A DNA stretch of 35,135 nt from an uncultured Chlorobiaceae bacterium (GTDB lineage: Bacteria > Bacteroidota > Chlorobiia > Chlorobiales > Chlorobiaceae). The stretch covers positions 1 through 35,135 of the forward strand of contig CAIWUU010000048.1 in the NCBI GenBank assembly GCA_903915955.1, given 5' to 3'. Position numbers and translations under genes: made by a program. Shown here one piece after another: positions 15,550 to 23,185 of the stretch; the first letter of the stretch is position 1; each line of letters opens with the position of its first letter. The notes below the pieces were generated by a model. The model was not told the DNA's origin and did no database searches. It worked only from the letters and a program-made list of their open reading frames with translations.

Positions 15550-18411
15550 ATGAGTTATACCCATAAACCAACAGTTATTGAAACTATAGCAGAGAAGCTG
15601 CATCTTATCCCTGATCTCCATACTGAAGGTGAAGGCCCAGCAGCGAAAAGTGCCACCACTGATGGCAGTCAGGTTAACTGTCCACCTCCCGACCAGTGGG
15701 ACAACTGGGTGGAGTACGATTCCAAAAGCTGGCCTGAACGCAAGTCAAAAGAGTATATGATTATTCCGACAGCCTGTTTCAATTGTGAGGCAGGTTGTGG
15801 ACTTCTGGCTTATGTTGACAAGGAGACCATGACGATGCGCAAGCTGGTCGGCAATCCCTATCATCCGGCAAGTCGAGGCAGAAACTGTGCAAAAGGTCCT
15901 GCGACGCTCAACCAGATTGAGGATACCGACAGAGTGCTCTATCCAATGAAACGCTCGGGAAAAAGAGGTGGTGGCAAATGGGATAGAGTGAGCTGGGACA
16001 GTGTGCTTGATGACATTGCAGGAAGAATGCGCAAGGCTATTCAGGAGGGTCGCAACAATGAAATCTCTTACCATGTCGGACGTCCCGGTCATGAAGGGTT
16101 CATGGAGTGGGTACTCAGGGCATGGAACGTGGACGGTCATAACAGCCATACCAATGTTTGTTCATCGGGAGCTCGTTTTGGTTACGCTATATGGGAAGGA
16201 TTAGATCGCCCATCTCCCGATTATACCAATGCTAAATTTATGCTTCTCGTCAGTGCCCACCTTGAGTCGGGGCACTATTTCAATCCTCATGCCCAGCGCA
16301 TTGTAGAGGCAAGGATGAAAGGCGCGAAACTTGCCGTACTTGATCCTCGTCTTTCAAACACGGCCAGCATGTCGGACTACTGGATGCCGAGTTTTCCAGG
16401 CAGTGAGCCAGCTATCTTGCTTGCCATGGCAAAGGTTATTATTGATGAGGGGCTCTACAACCGCGACTATCTTGAAAACTGGGTGAACTGGAAGGAGTAT
16501 CTGCAGCAGGATTACCCGGGAACTCCAGTGACTTTTGAAAATTTTATTGAGGCGCTGAAAAAAGAGTACAGCATCTATACTCCGGAGTATGCAGAAAAAG
16601 AGAGTGGAGTCAAGGCTGCAATGATTGTTGAGGTGGCCCGCAAAATAGGTGAGGCTGGTACGCAGTTTGCCACGCATGTGTGGCGCAGCGCAAGCAGTGG
16701 TAACCTTGGAGGCTGGGCAGTCTCTCGCACCCTCCATTTCCTGAATGTTTTGACCGGCAGCGTTGGTACGCCCGGCGGAACTTCGCCAAGCGCATGGAAC
16801 AAGTTCCACCCGGATGTTCATGCCAAACCAAAACCTCAGACCTTCTGGAACACACTCCAACTGCCGGATGAGTATCCTCTTGCCCACTTTGAGCTAAGCT
16901 TTTTGCTACCCCATTTTCTTAAAGAGGGCCGTGGTAAACTTGATGTCTATTTTACCAGGGTGTTCAATCCTGTATGGACCTATCCTGATGGTTTTTCATG
17001 GATAGAGGCCTTGGAAGATGAGTCGAAAATAGGTCTCCATGCAGCGCTTACTCCAACCTGGAGCGAAACTGCCTATTTTGCCGATTACGTACTCCCTATG
17101 GGGCATTCCGCTGAACGGCATGATCTGCTCAGTTATGAAACTCATGCAGGCAAGTGGGTGGCTTTCCGTCAACCGGTTCTTCGAGTTGCCCATGCGAAGA
17201 TGGGACATCCTGTACAATATACCTGGGAAGCAAATGTTGGTGAGGTGTGGGAAGAGGATGAGTTCTGGATTGAGCTGACCTGGAGGATTGATCCGGATGG
17301 AAGCCTTGGTATAAAACAGTATTGCATGTCACCTTACCGTCCTGGTGAAAAGATAACTATAGAAGAGTATTACCGTTATATCTTTGAGCGTGTTCCAGGT
17401 CTTCCTGAAACGGCAGCTAAAGAAGGGCTCACACCGCTGGAGTATATGCAGAAGTATGGAGCTTTCGAGGTTGAAAGTAATGTCTACAAGGTCAATGAAA
17501 GAGCTCTGTCGCAGGCAGATATGCAGGGTTCAGCAGTGCAGCAGGGTACAGGTCTGATAACCAAAAATGGTAAATCAGTCGGTGTTCAGGTTGATGGTGT
17601 AAATTGCACAGGTTTCCCGACTCCATCCCGCAAGCAGGAGTTTTACTCCAGGACAATGGTCGACTGGAAGTGGCCTGAATACCGTCTTCCAACCTACATT
17701 AAAAGCCATGTGCATCAGGAGATCATGAACCGGAGCAAGGGTGAATTTGCGCTTGTCCCGACATTTCGTCTTCCTGTCTTGATTCACTCTCGTTCCGGCA
17801 ATGCCAAATGGCTTGCTGAGATTGCTCACCGAAATCCGGTCTGGATGAATGCCTCGGATGCAAAGAGTCTTGGTTTTGAAGATGGTGATCTCATTCGAGT
17901 GAATACAGATATCGGCTTTTTCATCAACCGTGTATGGGTTACAGAAGGGATTCGACCCGGCGTGGTTGCCTGTTCGCACCACATCGGTCGCTGGCGTCGG
18001 GAACAGGATCCTGCTGCCAACCGTTGGTCAACCAACCGGGTGGAGATCAAGCGTGAAGGTGGCGGAAAATGGAAAATGAGAGTTGAAGAGAGCATTGAGC
18101 CCTATGAGAGCAGCGATCCTGATTCAACGCGAATCTTCTGGTCTGATGGTGGCGTGCACCAGAACATCACCTTCCCGGTTCATCCTGATCCGATCAGCGG
18201 AATGCACTGCTGGCATCAGAAGGTGCGTATCGAAAAAGCGCATGAAGAGGATCGTTATGGCGATGTGTTTGTCGATACAGAGCGTTCACACCAGATTTAC
18301 AAGGAGTGGCTTGCCATGACAAGGCCAGCGCCGGGCCCTGATGGTCTTCGCCGTCCTCTCTGGATGGGTCGCCCATTCAGGCCTGATGAAAAGACTTTTT
18401 ACATCTCTTAA
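15550..18411 (+). CDS. soeA: SoeA-like molybdopterin oxidoreductase (PSRLC3 catalytic subunit), probable sulfite dehydrogenase
   Basis: This 953-residue catalytic subunit belongs to the polysulfide reductase branch of the DMSO reductase superfamily. Cys76-x2-Cys79-x3-Cys83 and Cys113 bind the [4Fe-4S] cluster. Cys204 in 'TNVCSSGARFG' sits where the family has its Mo ligand. The C-terminal molybdopterin dinucleotide-binding domain is about residues 740-930. There is no twin-arginine signal, unlike periplasmic PsrA or PhsA, which agrees with the cytoplasmic SoeA of A. vinosum. The ATG has GGAGAAAC upstream and starts 18 bases after the fused soeBC gene, so they form one complex. Sulfite oxidation is inferred from family and context; polysulfide or thiosulfate activity is not excluded. 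Confidence 0.85.
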   Translation: MSYTHKPTVIETIAEKLHLIPDLHTEGEGPAAKSATTDGSQVNCPPPDQWDNWVEYDSKSWPERKSKEYMIIPTACFNCEAGCGLLAYVDKETMTMRKLVGNPYHPASRGRNCAKGPATLNQIEDTDRVLYPMKRSGKRGGGKWDRVSWDSVLDDIAGRMRKAIQEGRNNEISYHVGRPGHEGFMEWVLRAWNVDGHNSHTNVCSSGARFGYAIWEGLDRPSPDYTNAKFMLLVSAHLESGHYFNPHAQRIVEARMKGAKLAVLDPRLSNTASMSDYWMPSFPGSEPAILLAMAKVIIDEGLYNRDYLENWVNWKEYLQQDYPGTPVTFENFIEALKKEYSIYTPEYAEKESGVKAAMIVEVARKIGEAGTQFATHVWRSASSGNLGGWAVSRTLHFLNVLTGSVGTPGGTSPSAWNKFHPDVHAKPKPQTFWNTLQLPDEYPLAHFELSFLLPHFLKEGRGKLDVYFTRVFNPVWTYPDGFSWIEALEDESKIGLHAALTPTWSETAYFADYVLPMGHSAERHDLLSYETHAGKWVAFRQPVLRVAHAKMGHPVQYTWEANVGEVWEEDEFWIELTWRIDPDGSLGIKQYCMSPYRPGEKITIEEYYRYIFERVPGLPETAAKEGLTPLEYMQKYGAFEVESNVYKVNERALSQADMQGSAVQQGTGLITKNGKSVGVQVDGVNCTGFPTPSRKQEFYSRTMVDWKWPEYRLPTYIKSHVHQEIMNRSKGEFALVPTFRLPVLIHSRSGNAKWLAEIAHRNPVWMNASDAKSLGFEDGDLIRVNTDIGFFINRVWVTEGIRPGVVACSHHIGRWRREQDPAANRWSTNRVEIKREGGGKWKMRVEESIEPYESSDPDSTRIFWSDGGVHQNITFPVHPDPISGMHCWHQKVRIEKAHEEDRYGDVFVDTERSHQIYKEWLAMTRPAPGPDGLRRPLWMGRPFRPDEKTFYIS

Positions 18412-18424
18412 ACTTGATACAGTA

Positions 18425-19381
18425 ATGAATCAAAGAGGTTATAGAGCATTCAGCTCCATTTTTCTTCTGACTCTGTTCTCTGCGTTGCTGCTGTTGTCAC
18501 CGGCAGCGGCATTTGCTGTACAGGCTCAACCACCTGTACAGACGGAATGGTGGGTTTGGGAGATAGCACTCTTCGTCTTTTCATTTTTTCTTGGGATTAT
18601 CGCCGTTATTGCAGGGGTTGGCGGTGGGGTGCTGTTTGTTCCGATCGTCAGCAGTTTTTTTCCCTTCCACATCGACTTTGTCAGGGGAGCGGGATTGCTG
18701 GTAGCACTTTCCGGAGCCCTTTCTGCGGGCTCTCCCTTGCTGAAAAAGGGACTTGCCAATCTCAAGCTGGCTCTTTCCATGGCACTAATTGCCTCTATCA
18801 GCTCAATAGCAGGAGCTATGGTCGGGCTGGCCATGCCGGAAAATGTTGTGCAGTTATCACTTGGTGCTACAATTCTCGGTATTTCCGTGATTATGCTGCT
18901 TTCAAAAAACTCTGCATATCCTGAAATATCTGAGCCAGATACGCTTTCAAAAATATTACATATCTATGGTATCTATTACGATGAACAGCTTAAAAAAGAT
19001 GTCAGTTGGCAGATCCATCGCACCCCTGTTGGAATTCTTCTGTTTATTGTGATTGGATTCATGGCTGGTATGTTCGGGCTTGGCGCTGGATGGGCAAATG
19101 TACCAGTATTCAACCTTGTTCTTGGGGCGCCTCTGAGAGTTTCCGTGGCCACAAGCATTTTTGTACTCTCTATCAATGATACTGCAGCCGCATGGGTCTA
19201 TCTGCACAAGGGAGCGGTACTCCCTCTTATTGCAGTTCCATCAATTGCCGGGATGATGATAGGGACAAAAATTGGTGCCAGACTGCTGACAAAGGTTCAT
19301 ACTCGTGTTGTCAGAAAGCTTGTTATCACACTCCTGGCTGCTGCTGGATTAAGAGCTCTCTTAAAAGGATTCGGAATCTGA
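18425..19381 (+). CDS. TauE/SafE-family permease, probable sulfite or organosulfur-anion exporter
   Basis: I take the ATG at 18425, which gives 318 residues and starts after the soeA stop. The frame stays open back to 18341 over the soeA end, and no start has a clear ribosome site. After an N-terminal hydrophobic segment there are about eight helices. The first conserved motif is 'FFLGIIAVIAGVGGGVLFVPIVSSFF', the glycine-rich TauE signature, repeated in the second half as 'GFMAGMFGLGAGWANVPVFNLVLG'. TauE/SafE proteins move sulfite, sulfoacetate or related anions. Next to a sulfite-producing and sulfite-oxidising gene set, sulfite export is the natural guess. The DUF1634 gene that follows often accompanies this family. 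Confidence 0.85.
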   Translation: MNQRGYRAFSSIFLLTLFSALLLLSPAAAFAVQAQPPVQTEWWVWEIALFVFSFFLGIIAVIAGVGGGVLFVPIVSSFFPFHIDFVRGAGLLVALSGALSAGSPLLKKGLANLKLALSMALIASISSIAGAMVGLAMPENVVQLSLGATILGISVIMLLSKNSAYPEISEPDTLSKILHIYGIYYDEQLKKDVSWQIHRTPVGILLFIVIGFMAGMFGLGAGWANVPVFNLVLGAPLRVSVATSIFVLSINDTAAAWVYLHKGAVLPLIAVPSIAGMMIGTKIGARLLTKVHTRVVRKLVITLLAAAGLRALLKGFGI

Positions 19382-19396
19382 CTTTAAACATATACG

Positions 19397-19810
19397 ATGA
19401 AACAAGAACTTCATGCAAACAGGGTTCAGTTGAGCTATGCCACTGTTCTCTTCTGGACTTCGACTTTAGGAATTATTTTTATTATTGCAGGCTATCTGAC
19501 CTATGTCCTTCAGTTGCTTCCCTCGGCGGTTTCTCCCGCTGAGGTTGCTTTGCATTGGCATCTTCGGGCAGCAGAGTTGCACAAAGTGGTTGCTGTTCCT
19601 TCAGGATGGGATTGGCTTACTCAGTTGGGTCGGGGTGATGTCATCAGTTACGCTTCAATTGTCTATCTTTCATCGGTGACCATGTTCTGTCTTGCTGTTA
19701 TTATTCCTGCTTTTGTTAAGGAAAAAGATTTCATTTATACCGTTTTAACATTGCTTCAGGTTACAGTTCTTCTTTTTGTCGCAGCAGGGGCTTTTTCAGG
19801 AGGACATTGA
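19397..19810 (+). CDS. DUF1634 membrane protein, partner of TauE
   Basis: This 137-residue protein has three clear membrane helices (about residues 14-40, 84-106 and 111-132). Between the first two is the extracytoplasmic segment 'AEVALHWHLRAAELHKVVAVPSGWDWLTQLGRGDVISYASI', which matches DUF1634. DUF1634 proteins are very often encoded right after TauE/SafE permeases, as here with a 15-base gap. They are thought to be part of the transporter, but no function has been assigned that I know of. No ribosome site is obvious before the ATG. Confidence 0.8.
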   Translation: MKQELHANRVQLSYATVLFWTSTLGIIFIIAGYLTYVLQLLPSAVSPAEVALHWHLRAAELHKVVAVPSGWDWLTQLGRGDVISYASIVYLSSVTMFCLAVIIPAFVKEKDFIYTVLTLLQVTVLLFVAAGAFSGGH

Positions 19811-19833
19811 CAATCCTGAAACTTATGCGATTG

Positions 19834-19845
19834 GTCTCGCGAGAC
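19834..19845. promoter_or_regulatory. Perfect 12-bp palindrome ahead of dsrE2
   Basis: GTCTCGCGAGAC is a perfect, spacer-free palindrome 42 bases before the dsrE2 start. It is GC-rich in an AT-rich gap (19811-19887). With no loop it cannot form a normal terminator hairpin, so it looks like a dimeric regulator site. Confidence 0.45.
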
Positions 19846-19887
19846 AGATTTAATTATTTAATACAAACGTAAACAAAGAAAATAACC

Positions 19888-20397
19888 ATGGCTGATACAA
19901 AAAAACTTGCAATTATTGCATCCCAGGGGTCACTTGACTGGGCATACCCTCCATTTATCCTTGCTTCAACAGCCGCAGCCATGGATATGGAAGCGGTCAT
20001 TTTCTTTACTTTTTACGGCTTGCCATTGCTTAAAAAGGAGATTGAGGCAAAAGTCTCTCCTCACAGTAATCCGGCAATGCCCATGAAAATGCCGTTTGGC
20101 AGCAAGGAGTTTCAGTCGATTAACTGGCCGATTCCAAACATCATATCAGGGAATGTCCCTGGTTTCGACAATATGGCGACCATGCTGATGAAGGAGACTT
20201 TCAAAAAGAAAGGAGTTGCTACAATTGAACAGCTTCGGGGAATGTGTCAGGAGTTCGGTGTTCGCTTTATTGCATGCCAGATGACCATGGAGGTTTTCGG
20301 CTTTGAAAAAGAGGAGTTCATTGACGGAGTTGAATACGGCGGTGCGGCAACTTTTCTTGAATACGCGGCTGATGCCAATATTTCGCTTTTTATCTGA
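19888..20397 (+). CDS. dsrE2: DsrE2-type sulfurtransferase (DsrE/F superfamily)
   Basis: This 169-residue protein shows the DsrE2/DsrE-like sequence 'KLAIIASQGSLDWAYPPFILASTAAAMDMEAVIFFTFYGLPLL'. The hydrophobic segment at residues 19-50 may associate with the membrane. Cys120 and Cys130 ('GMCQEFGVRFIACQMTMEVFG') are the only cysteines and lie in the region that carries persulfide in relatives. In A. vinosum a rhodanese, TusA and DsrE2 encoded together pass sulfur into the Dsr pathway. The same three genes occur here in the order dsrE2-rhodanese-tusA, just before dsrN. Which cysteine is loaded first is not known from the sequence. Confidence 0.88.
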   Translation: MADTKKLAIIASQGSLDWAYPPFILASTAAAMDMEAVIFFTFYGLPLLKKEIEAKVSPHSNPAMPMKMPFGSKEFQSINWPIPNIISGNVPGFDNMATMLMKETFKKKGVATIEQLRGMCQEFGVRFIACQMTMEVFGFEKEEFIDGVEYGGAATFLEYAADANISLFI

Positions 20398-20415
20398 CAT
20401 AAAAATTTCCTGATT

Positions 20416-20883
20416 ATGGTGCGTTATATTGAACTTATTCGGCACTGTTTATCAGATATTCAAGAAATTATGCCTTGGGATCTCGTTGATCGTATGAAAG
20501 CGAACCCCGATCTGCTGGTTCTTGATGTTCGAGAACCTTATGAATTTGATGCCATGCATATTGCCGGTTCAATGAATATTCCAAGGGGTATTCTTGAATC
20601 TGCCTGTGAATGGGATTTCGAGGATACTGTACCTGAATTAGTGAAAGCCAGAAAGCGTGAAGTTGTTGTTGTTTGTCATTCCGGTCACCGCAGTATTCTT
20701 GCCGTCCACTCCATGCAGTTGCTTGGTTATGAAGATGTTGTCTCTTTACGGACAGGGTTGAGGGGCTGGAATGATTATGAAGAGCCCCTTGTGAGCAGCG
20801 CAGAAACAATTGTTGTTTCTGCTGAGACGGATGATTATTTTGTTGCCAGGTTGCGGCCCGAACAAATGGCACCGAGGGGCTGA
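20416..20883 (+). CDS. Rhodanese-like sulfurtransferase
   Basis: This is a single-domain rhodanese of 155 residues. The fold is seen from 'LLVLDVREPYEFDAMHIAGSMNIPRG' (residues 33-58) to the active-site loop Cys87-H-S-G-H-R-S and 'GLRGWNDYEEPL' (about 118-129). Cys87 would carry the persulfide. It lies between dsrE2 and tusA and is the likely partner that feeds sulfur to TusA. The start is uncertain: the ATG at 20416 and an internal ATG at 20470 both lack a good ribosome site. The tail after residue 130 is poorly conserved and acidic. Confidence 0.9.
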   Translation: MVRYIELIRHCLSDIQEIMPWDLVDRMKANPDLLVLDVREPYEFDAMHIAGSMNIPRGILESACEWDFEDTVPELVKARKREVVVVCHSGHRSILAVHSMQLLGYEDVVSLRTGLRGWNDYEEPLVSSAETIVVSAETDDYFVARLRPEQMAPRG

Positions 20884-20930
20884 AATGGTTTGAGCAATTT
20901 CTAACAATAATAAAAATAAGGAGTATTTAA

Positions 20931-21167
20931 ATGAGCGAGGTTGTTTGCAACATGGAGCTGAATTGCGAAGGTTTAAATTGCCCTTTACCAATTCTGAAGA
21001 CAAAAAAAGCTATTGATTCACTGAACAGTGGCGAGATACTGAAAATGATTGCTACCGATCCTGGTTCTGTCAATGATATGGCCTCATGGGCAAAACGTAC
21101 TGGACACGAATTGGTATCGCACACTGAAGCAGCGAACGTCCATACTTTCTTGATCCGGAAGAAGTAA
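20931..21167 (+). CDS. tusA: Sulfur carrier protein TusA
   Basis: This 78-residue protein has the TusA/SirA signature 'LNCEGLNCPLPILKTKKAI', with the persulfide-carrying Cys17 in the CPxP motif. The second half 'GEILKMIATDPGSVNDMASWAKRTGHELV' also matches the fold. TusA hands sulfur between rhodanese, DsrE2 and DsrEFH/DsrC in sulfur oxidisers. The start is well set by AAGGAG eight bases upstream, and dsrN begins seven bases after the stop. Its position makes it the physical and probably functional link between the sulfur-transfer genes and dsr. Confidence 0.95.
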   Translation: MSEVVCNMELNCEGLNCPLPILKTKKAIDSLNSGEILKMIATDPGSVNDMASWAKRTGHELVSHTEAANVHTFLIRKK

Positions 21168-21174
21168 GAGGGTA

Positions 21175-22584
21175 ATGCCTCCTCAATGCAATCTCCCCCG
21201 GTTGATGATATCCGCAGCCTGGAAGAGTTCAGGCAAGACAATGGTCAGCCTGGGTATATTGCGGTATCTTGCTCATCAGGGAGTTGCTGCCAGCAGTTTC
21301 AAGAAAGGTCCGGATTATATTGACCCTTCATGGCACAAGCTGGCAAGTGGAAGCGAGTGCTATAATCTTGATCCTTACCTGATGGGGAGTGAGGCGTGTC
21401 TCGATTCATTTCATAGAAATATCAGCGAGGATGGTACCACTATCGCTCTTGTCGAAGGTAATCATGGCCTTCATGATGGTCTCTCCCTTGATGGCTCTGA
21501 CAGCAGCGCTGGCCTCGCGCTGATGCTTGATATGCCGGTGTTGCTGGTGGTTGACAGCAGAAAATCAAACCGGGGGTTAGCAGCGCTTGTTATGGGCATG
21601 CAGGCGATGTCGCCCAGGGTGAATATTTGTGGTGTAATATTAAACCAGATAAAAAGTTTACGTCAGGGGGAAAAGCAGAAACAGTCGATTGAGCATTATT
21701 GCAAGCTGCCCGTGTTGGGGATGATTCCTTCTGACAGTGCGCTGATTATTCCGGAAAGGCATCTTGGACTTACAGCAGTTGGAGAGATGGCTGATGCCAG
21801 CAAGTTTATTGAGGGTGCGGCAGAAGCTGTTGACCGTTATTGTGATATGAAGGCAGTGCTTGAGCTCTTTTATAAGGCACCTCCAATGGATATACGGAAG
21901 AGTGAGAGCTCAGTGAAGAGAATGTCGGTAAAAGCAAGGATAGGGGTCTTTATGGATGCGGCCTTCTGTTTTTACTATCCTGACAATTTGAGGGCATTAA
22001 GGGAAAACGGCGCTGAGCTTGTGTTCATTAATTCATTTACCTCTCATGCGTTGCCTGATGTCGATGCTCTCTATCTTGGCGGAGGGTTCCCTGAATCATT
22101 CTTTGAAATGTTAAGCTCAAACAATGGGCTTTTGAAAGATGTTCGTGAACATGCAGAGGCGGGTATGCCGGTTTATGCAGAGTGTGGAGGCTTTATTTAT
22201 CTTTGTCGTAATGCAACCTGGGGAGGCAGAACGTATCCTCTTGCCGGTATACTTCCATTTGAAATCGGGTTTGGGCATATTCCTGCCGGGCATGGATATC
22301 TTGATTTGAAGAGCAGCAGAGATTCGCCCTGGTTCAGAAAGGATGAACGGGTCAAGGCGCATGAGTTTCACTATTCCCGAGTGCTTGCGCCTGCAGGGGA
22401 GACTCTTTTTCAGTTTGAGGTTATCCGGGGGGCAGGAATAACGGGAAAACGTGATGGCGCGCTTCATCAGAATCTTTTTGCATCGTTTGCACATCTGCAT
22501 GCAACAGGTAACCCCGAGTGGGCTGAGAGGTTTGTTCAGCTTGCGTCCGAATTTAAAACGAATGGATGCAGCTATCAGATATAG
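21175..22584 (+). CDS. dsrN: DsrN, siroheme amidase (cobyrinic acid a,c-diamide synthase family)
   Basis: This 469-residue CobB/CbiA-type amidotransferase has an N-terminal ATP-binding domain with the P-loop-like 'SAAWKSSGKTMVSLGIL' (residues 13-29). The C-terminal class I glutaminase domain has the nucleophile Cys337 in 'VYAECGGFIYL' and His396/His399 in 'HEFHYS'. In dsr clusters this enzyme converts siroheme to the siroheme amide used by DsrAB. AGAGGG before the ATG supports the start. A cobalamin-synthesis role is the alternative, but the position before dsrC favours DsrN. About 210 bases separate it from dsrC. Confidence 0.93.
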   Translation: MPPQCNLPRLMISAAWKSSGKTMVSLGILRYLAHQGVAASSFKKGPDYIDPSWHKLASGSECYNLDPYLMGSEACLDSFHRNISEDGTTIALVEGNHGLHDGLSLDGSDSSAGLALMLDMPVLLVVDSRKSNRGLAALVMGMQAMSPRVNICGVILNQIKSLRQGEKQKQSIEHYCKLPVLGMIPSDSALIIPERHLGLTAVGEMADASKFIEGAAEAVDRYCDMKAVLELFYKAPPMDIRKSESSVKRMSVKARIGVFMDAAFCFYYPDNLRALRENGAELVFINSFTSHALPDVDALYLGGGFPESFFEMLSSNNGLLKDVREHAEAGMPVYAECGGFIYLCRNATWGGRTYPLAGILPFEIGFGHIPAGHGYLDLKSSRDSPWFRKDERVKAHEFHYSRVLAPAGETLFQFEVIRGAGITGKRDGALHQNLFASFAHLHATGNPEWAERFVQLASEFKTNGCSYQI

Positions 22585-22627
22585 TCATTCATGAGCGTTT
22601 GCAATCAGTAATTTTATTCTGTGAGTT

Positions 22628-22652
22628 TTAAAAACAACTTCTTCGTTTTTAA
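22628..22652 (+). repeat. Inverted repeat after dsrN
   Basis: TTAAAAAC (22628-22635) and GTTTTTAA (22645-22652) are exact reverse complements around a 9-base loop. The last two bases are shared with the next palindrome at 22651. It could act as a weak AT-rich terminator for dsrN or as part of a regulatory region for dsrC. Confidence 0.35.
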
Positions 22653-22670
22653 CTATATTGACATATAGTT
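22651..22670. promoter_or_regulatory. Palindrome upstream of dsrC, candidate operator
   Basis: AACTATATTGACATATAGTT has perfect 8-bp arms around TGAC and lies about 125 bases before dsrC. Its half-sites resemble AACCATAT/ATATGGTT upstream of the fadL-like gene. Six T residues follow, so an AT-rich terminator is an alternative reading. Confidence 0.45.
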
Positions 22671-22680
22671 TTTTATTATC

Positions 22681-22710
22681 TTGTTGTCAGATTTTTGTTT
22701 TTTGTATAAG
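22681..22710 (+). promoter_or_regulatory. Possible dsrC promoter
   Basis: TTGTTG (22681-22686) and TATAAG (22705-22710) are 18 bases apart, a reasonable sigma-70-type pair. Transcription would start near 22717 and put the palindrome at about -56. This is a weak match and a guess. Confidence 0.25.
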
Positions 22711-22795
22711 TTCGGAGCTACTTACCCAAGGTCACTGTTCTTGCCTGAGGGTTTGAAATTCGACTCATATTATCTAATATCTAAAGGAGTACAGC

Positions 22796-23131
22796 ATGGC
22801 AATTGAAGTTAATGGTGGCCGTTATGAAACGGATGAGAATGGATATCTTGTCAATCTTGATGACTGGTCGGAGGATGTAGCCCTTGTTTTAGCTCAGGGT
22901 GAGGAAATTGAGATGACAGAGTCCCATTGGGATCTTGTTAAATTCCTAAGAAATTATTACGAGGAGTACCAGATAGCCCCTGCCGTCAAGGTGCTGACCA
23001 AGGCAGTTGCTACAGAGAAAGATATGGATAAAAAAGCTGCATCAGAGTTTCTTTATGGGCTTTTTCCGAAAGGTCCAGGATTGCAGGCCTGTAAAATTGC
23101 CGGGCTGCCGAAACCTACGGGTTGCGTTTAA
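22796..23131 (+). CDS. dsrC: Sulfur carrier protein DsrC
   Basis: This 111-residue protein is full length for DsrC. The C-terminal swinging arm 'GLQACKIAGLPKPTGCV' carries both redox cysteines, Cys99 and the penultimate Cys110. They are ten residues apart, as needed for trisulfide formation, so it is a true DsrC and not a TusE/RspA-like relative with fewer cysteines. DsrC receives sulfur from DsrEFH, presents it to DsrAB and passes electrons through DsrK. The ATG has AAAGGAG upstream. The upstream gap with a palindrome suggests its own promoter, which fits the high amounts of DsrC needed. Confidence 0.98.
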   Translation: MAIEVNGGRYETDENGYLVNLDDWSEDVALVLAQGEEIEMTESHWDLVKFLRNYYEEYQIAPAVKVLTKAVATEKDMDKKAASEFLYGLFPKGPGLQACKIAGLPKPTGCV

Positions 23132-23185
23132 GAGACGGAAAGAGGTTTGCTGATCCCAATTTACTGTGAATCAAAGGAGGTAATA

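Noticed and set aside
18341-18424. Earlier starts of the TauE gene overlapping soeA
   Set aside because: The residues encoded there are not typical of TauE and overlap the conserved soeA end. No ribosome site supports them, although none is strong at 18425 either.
22658-22663. TTGACA as the -35 of the dsrC promoter
   Set aside because: It is a perfect consensus hexamer, but no -10 lies 16-18 bases downstream (TTGTTG there), and it is part of the palindrome. The pair at 22681 and 22705 fits better.
23147-23185. Upstream TTG start for dsrA
   Set aside because: The ATG at 23186 has an ideal AAAGGAGG site, and the extra 13 residues are not DsrA-like.
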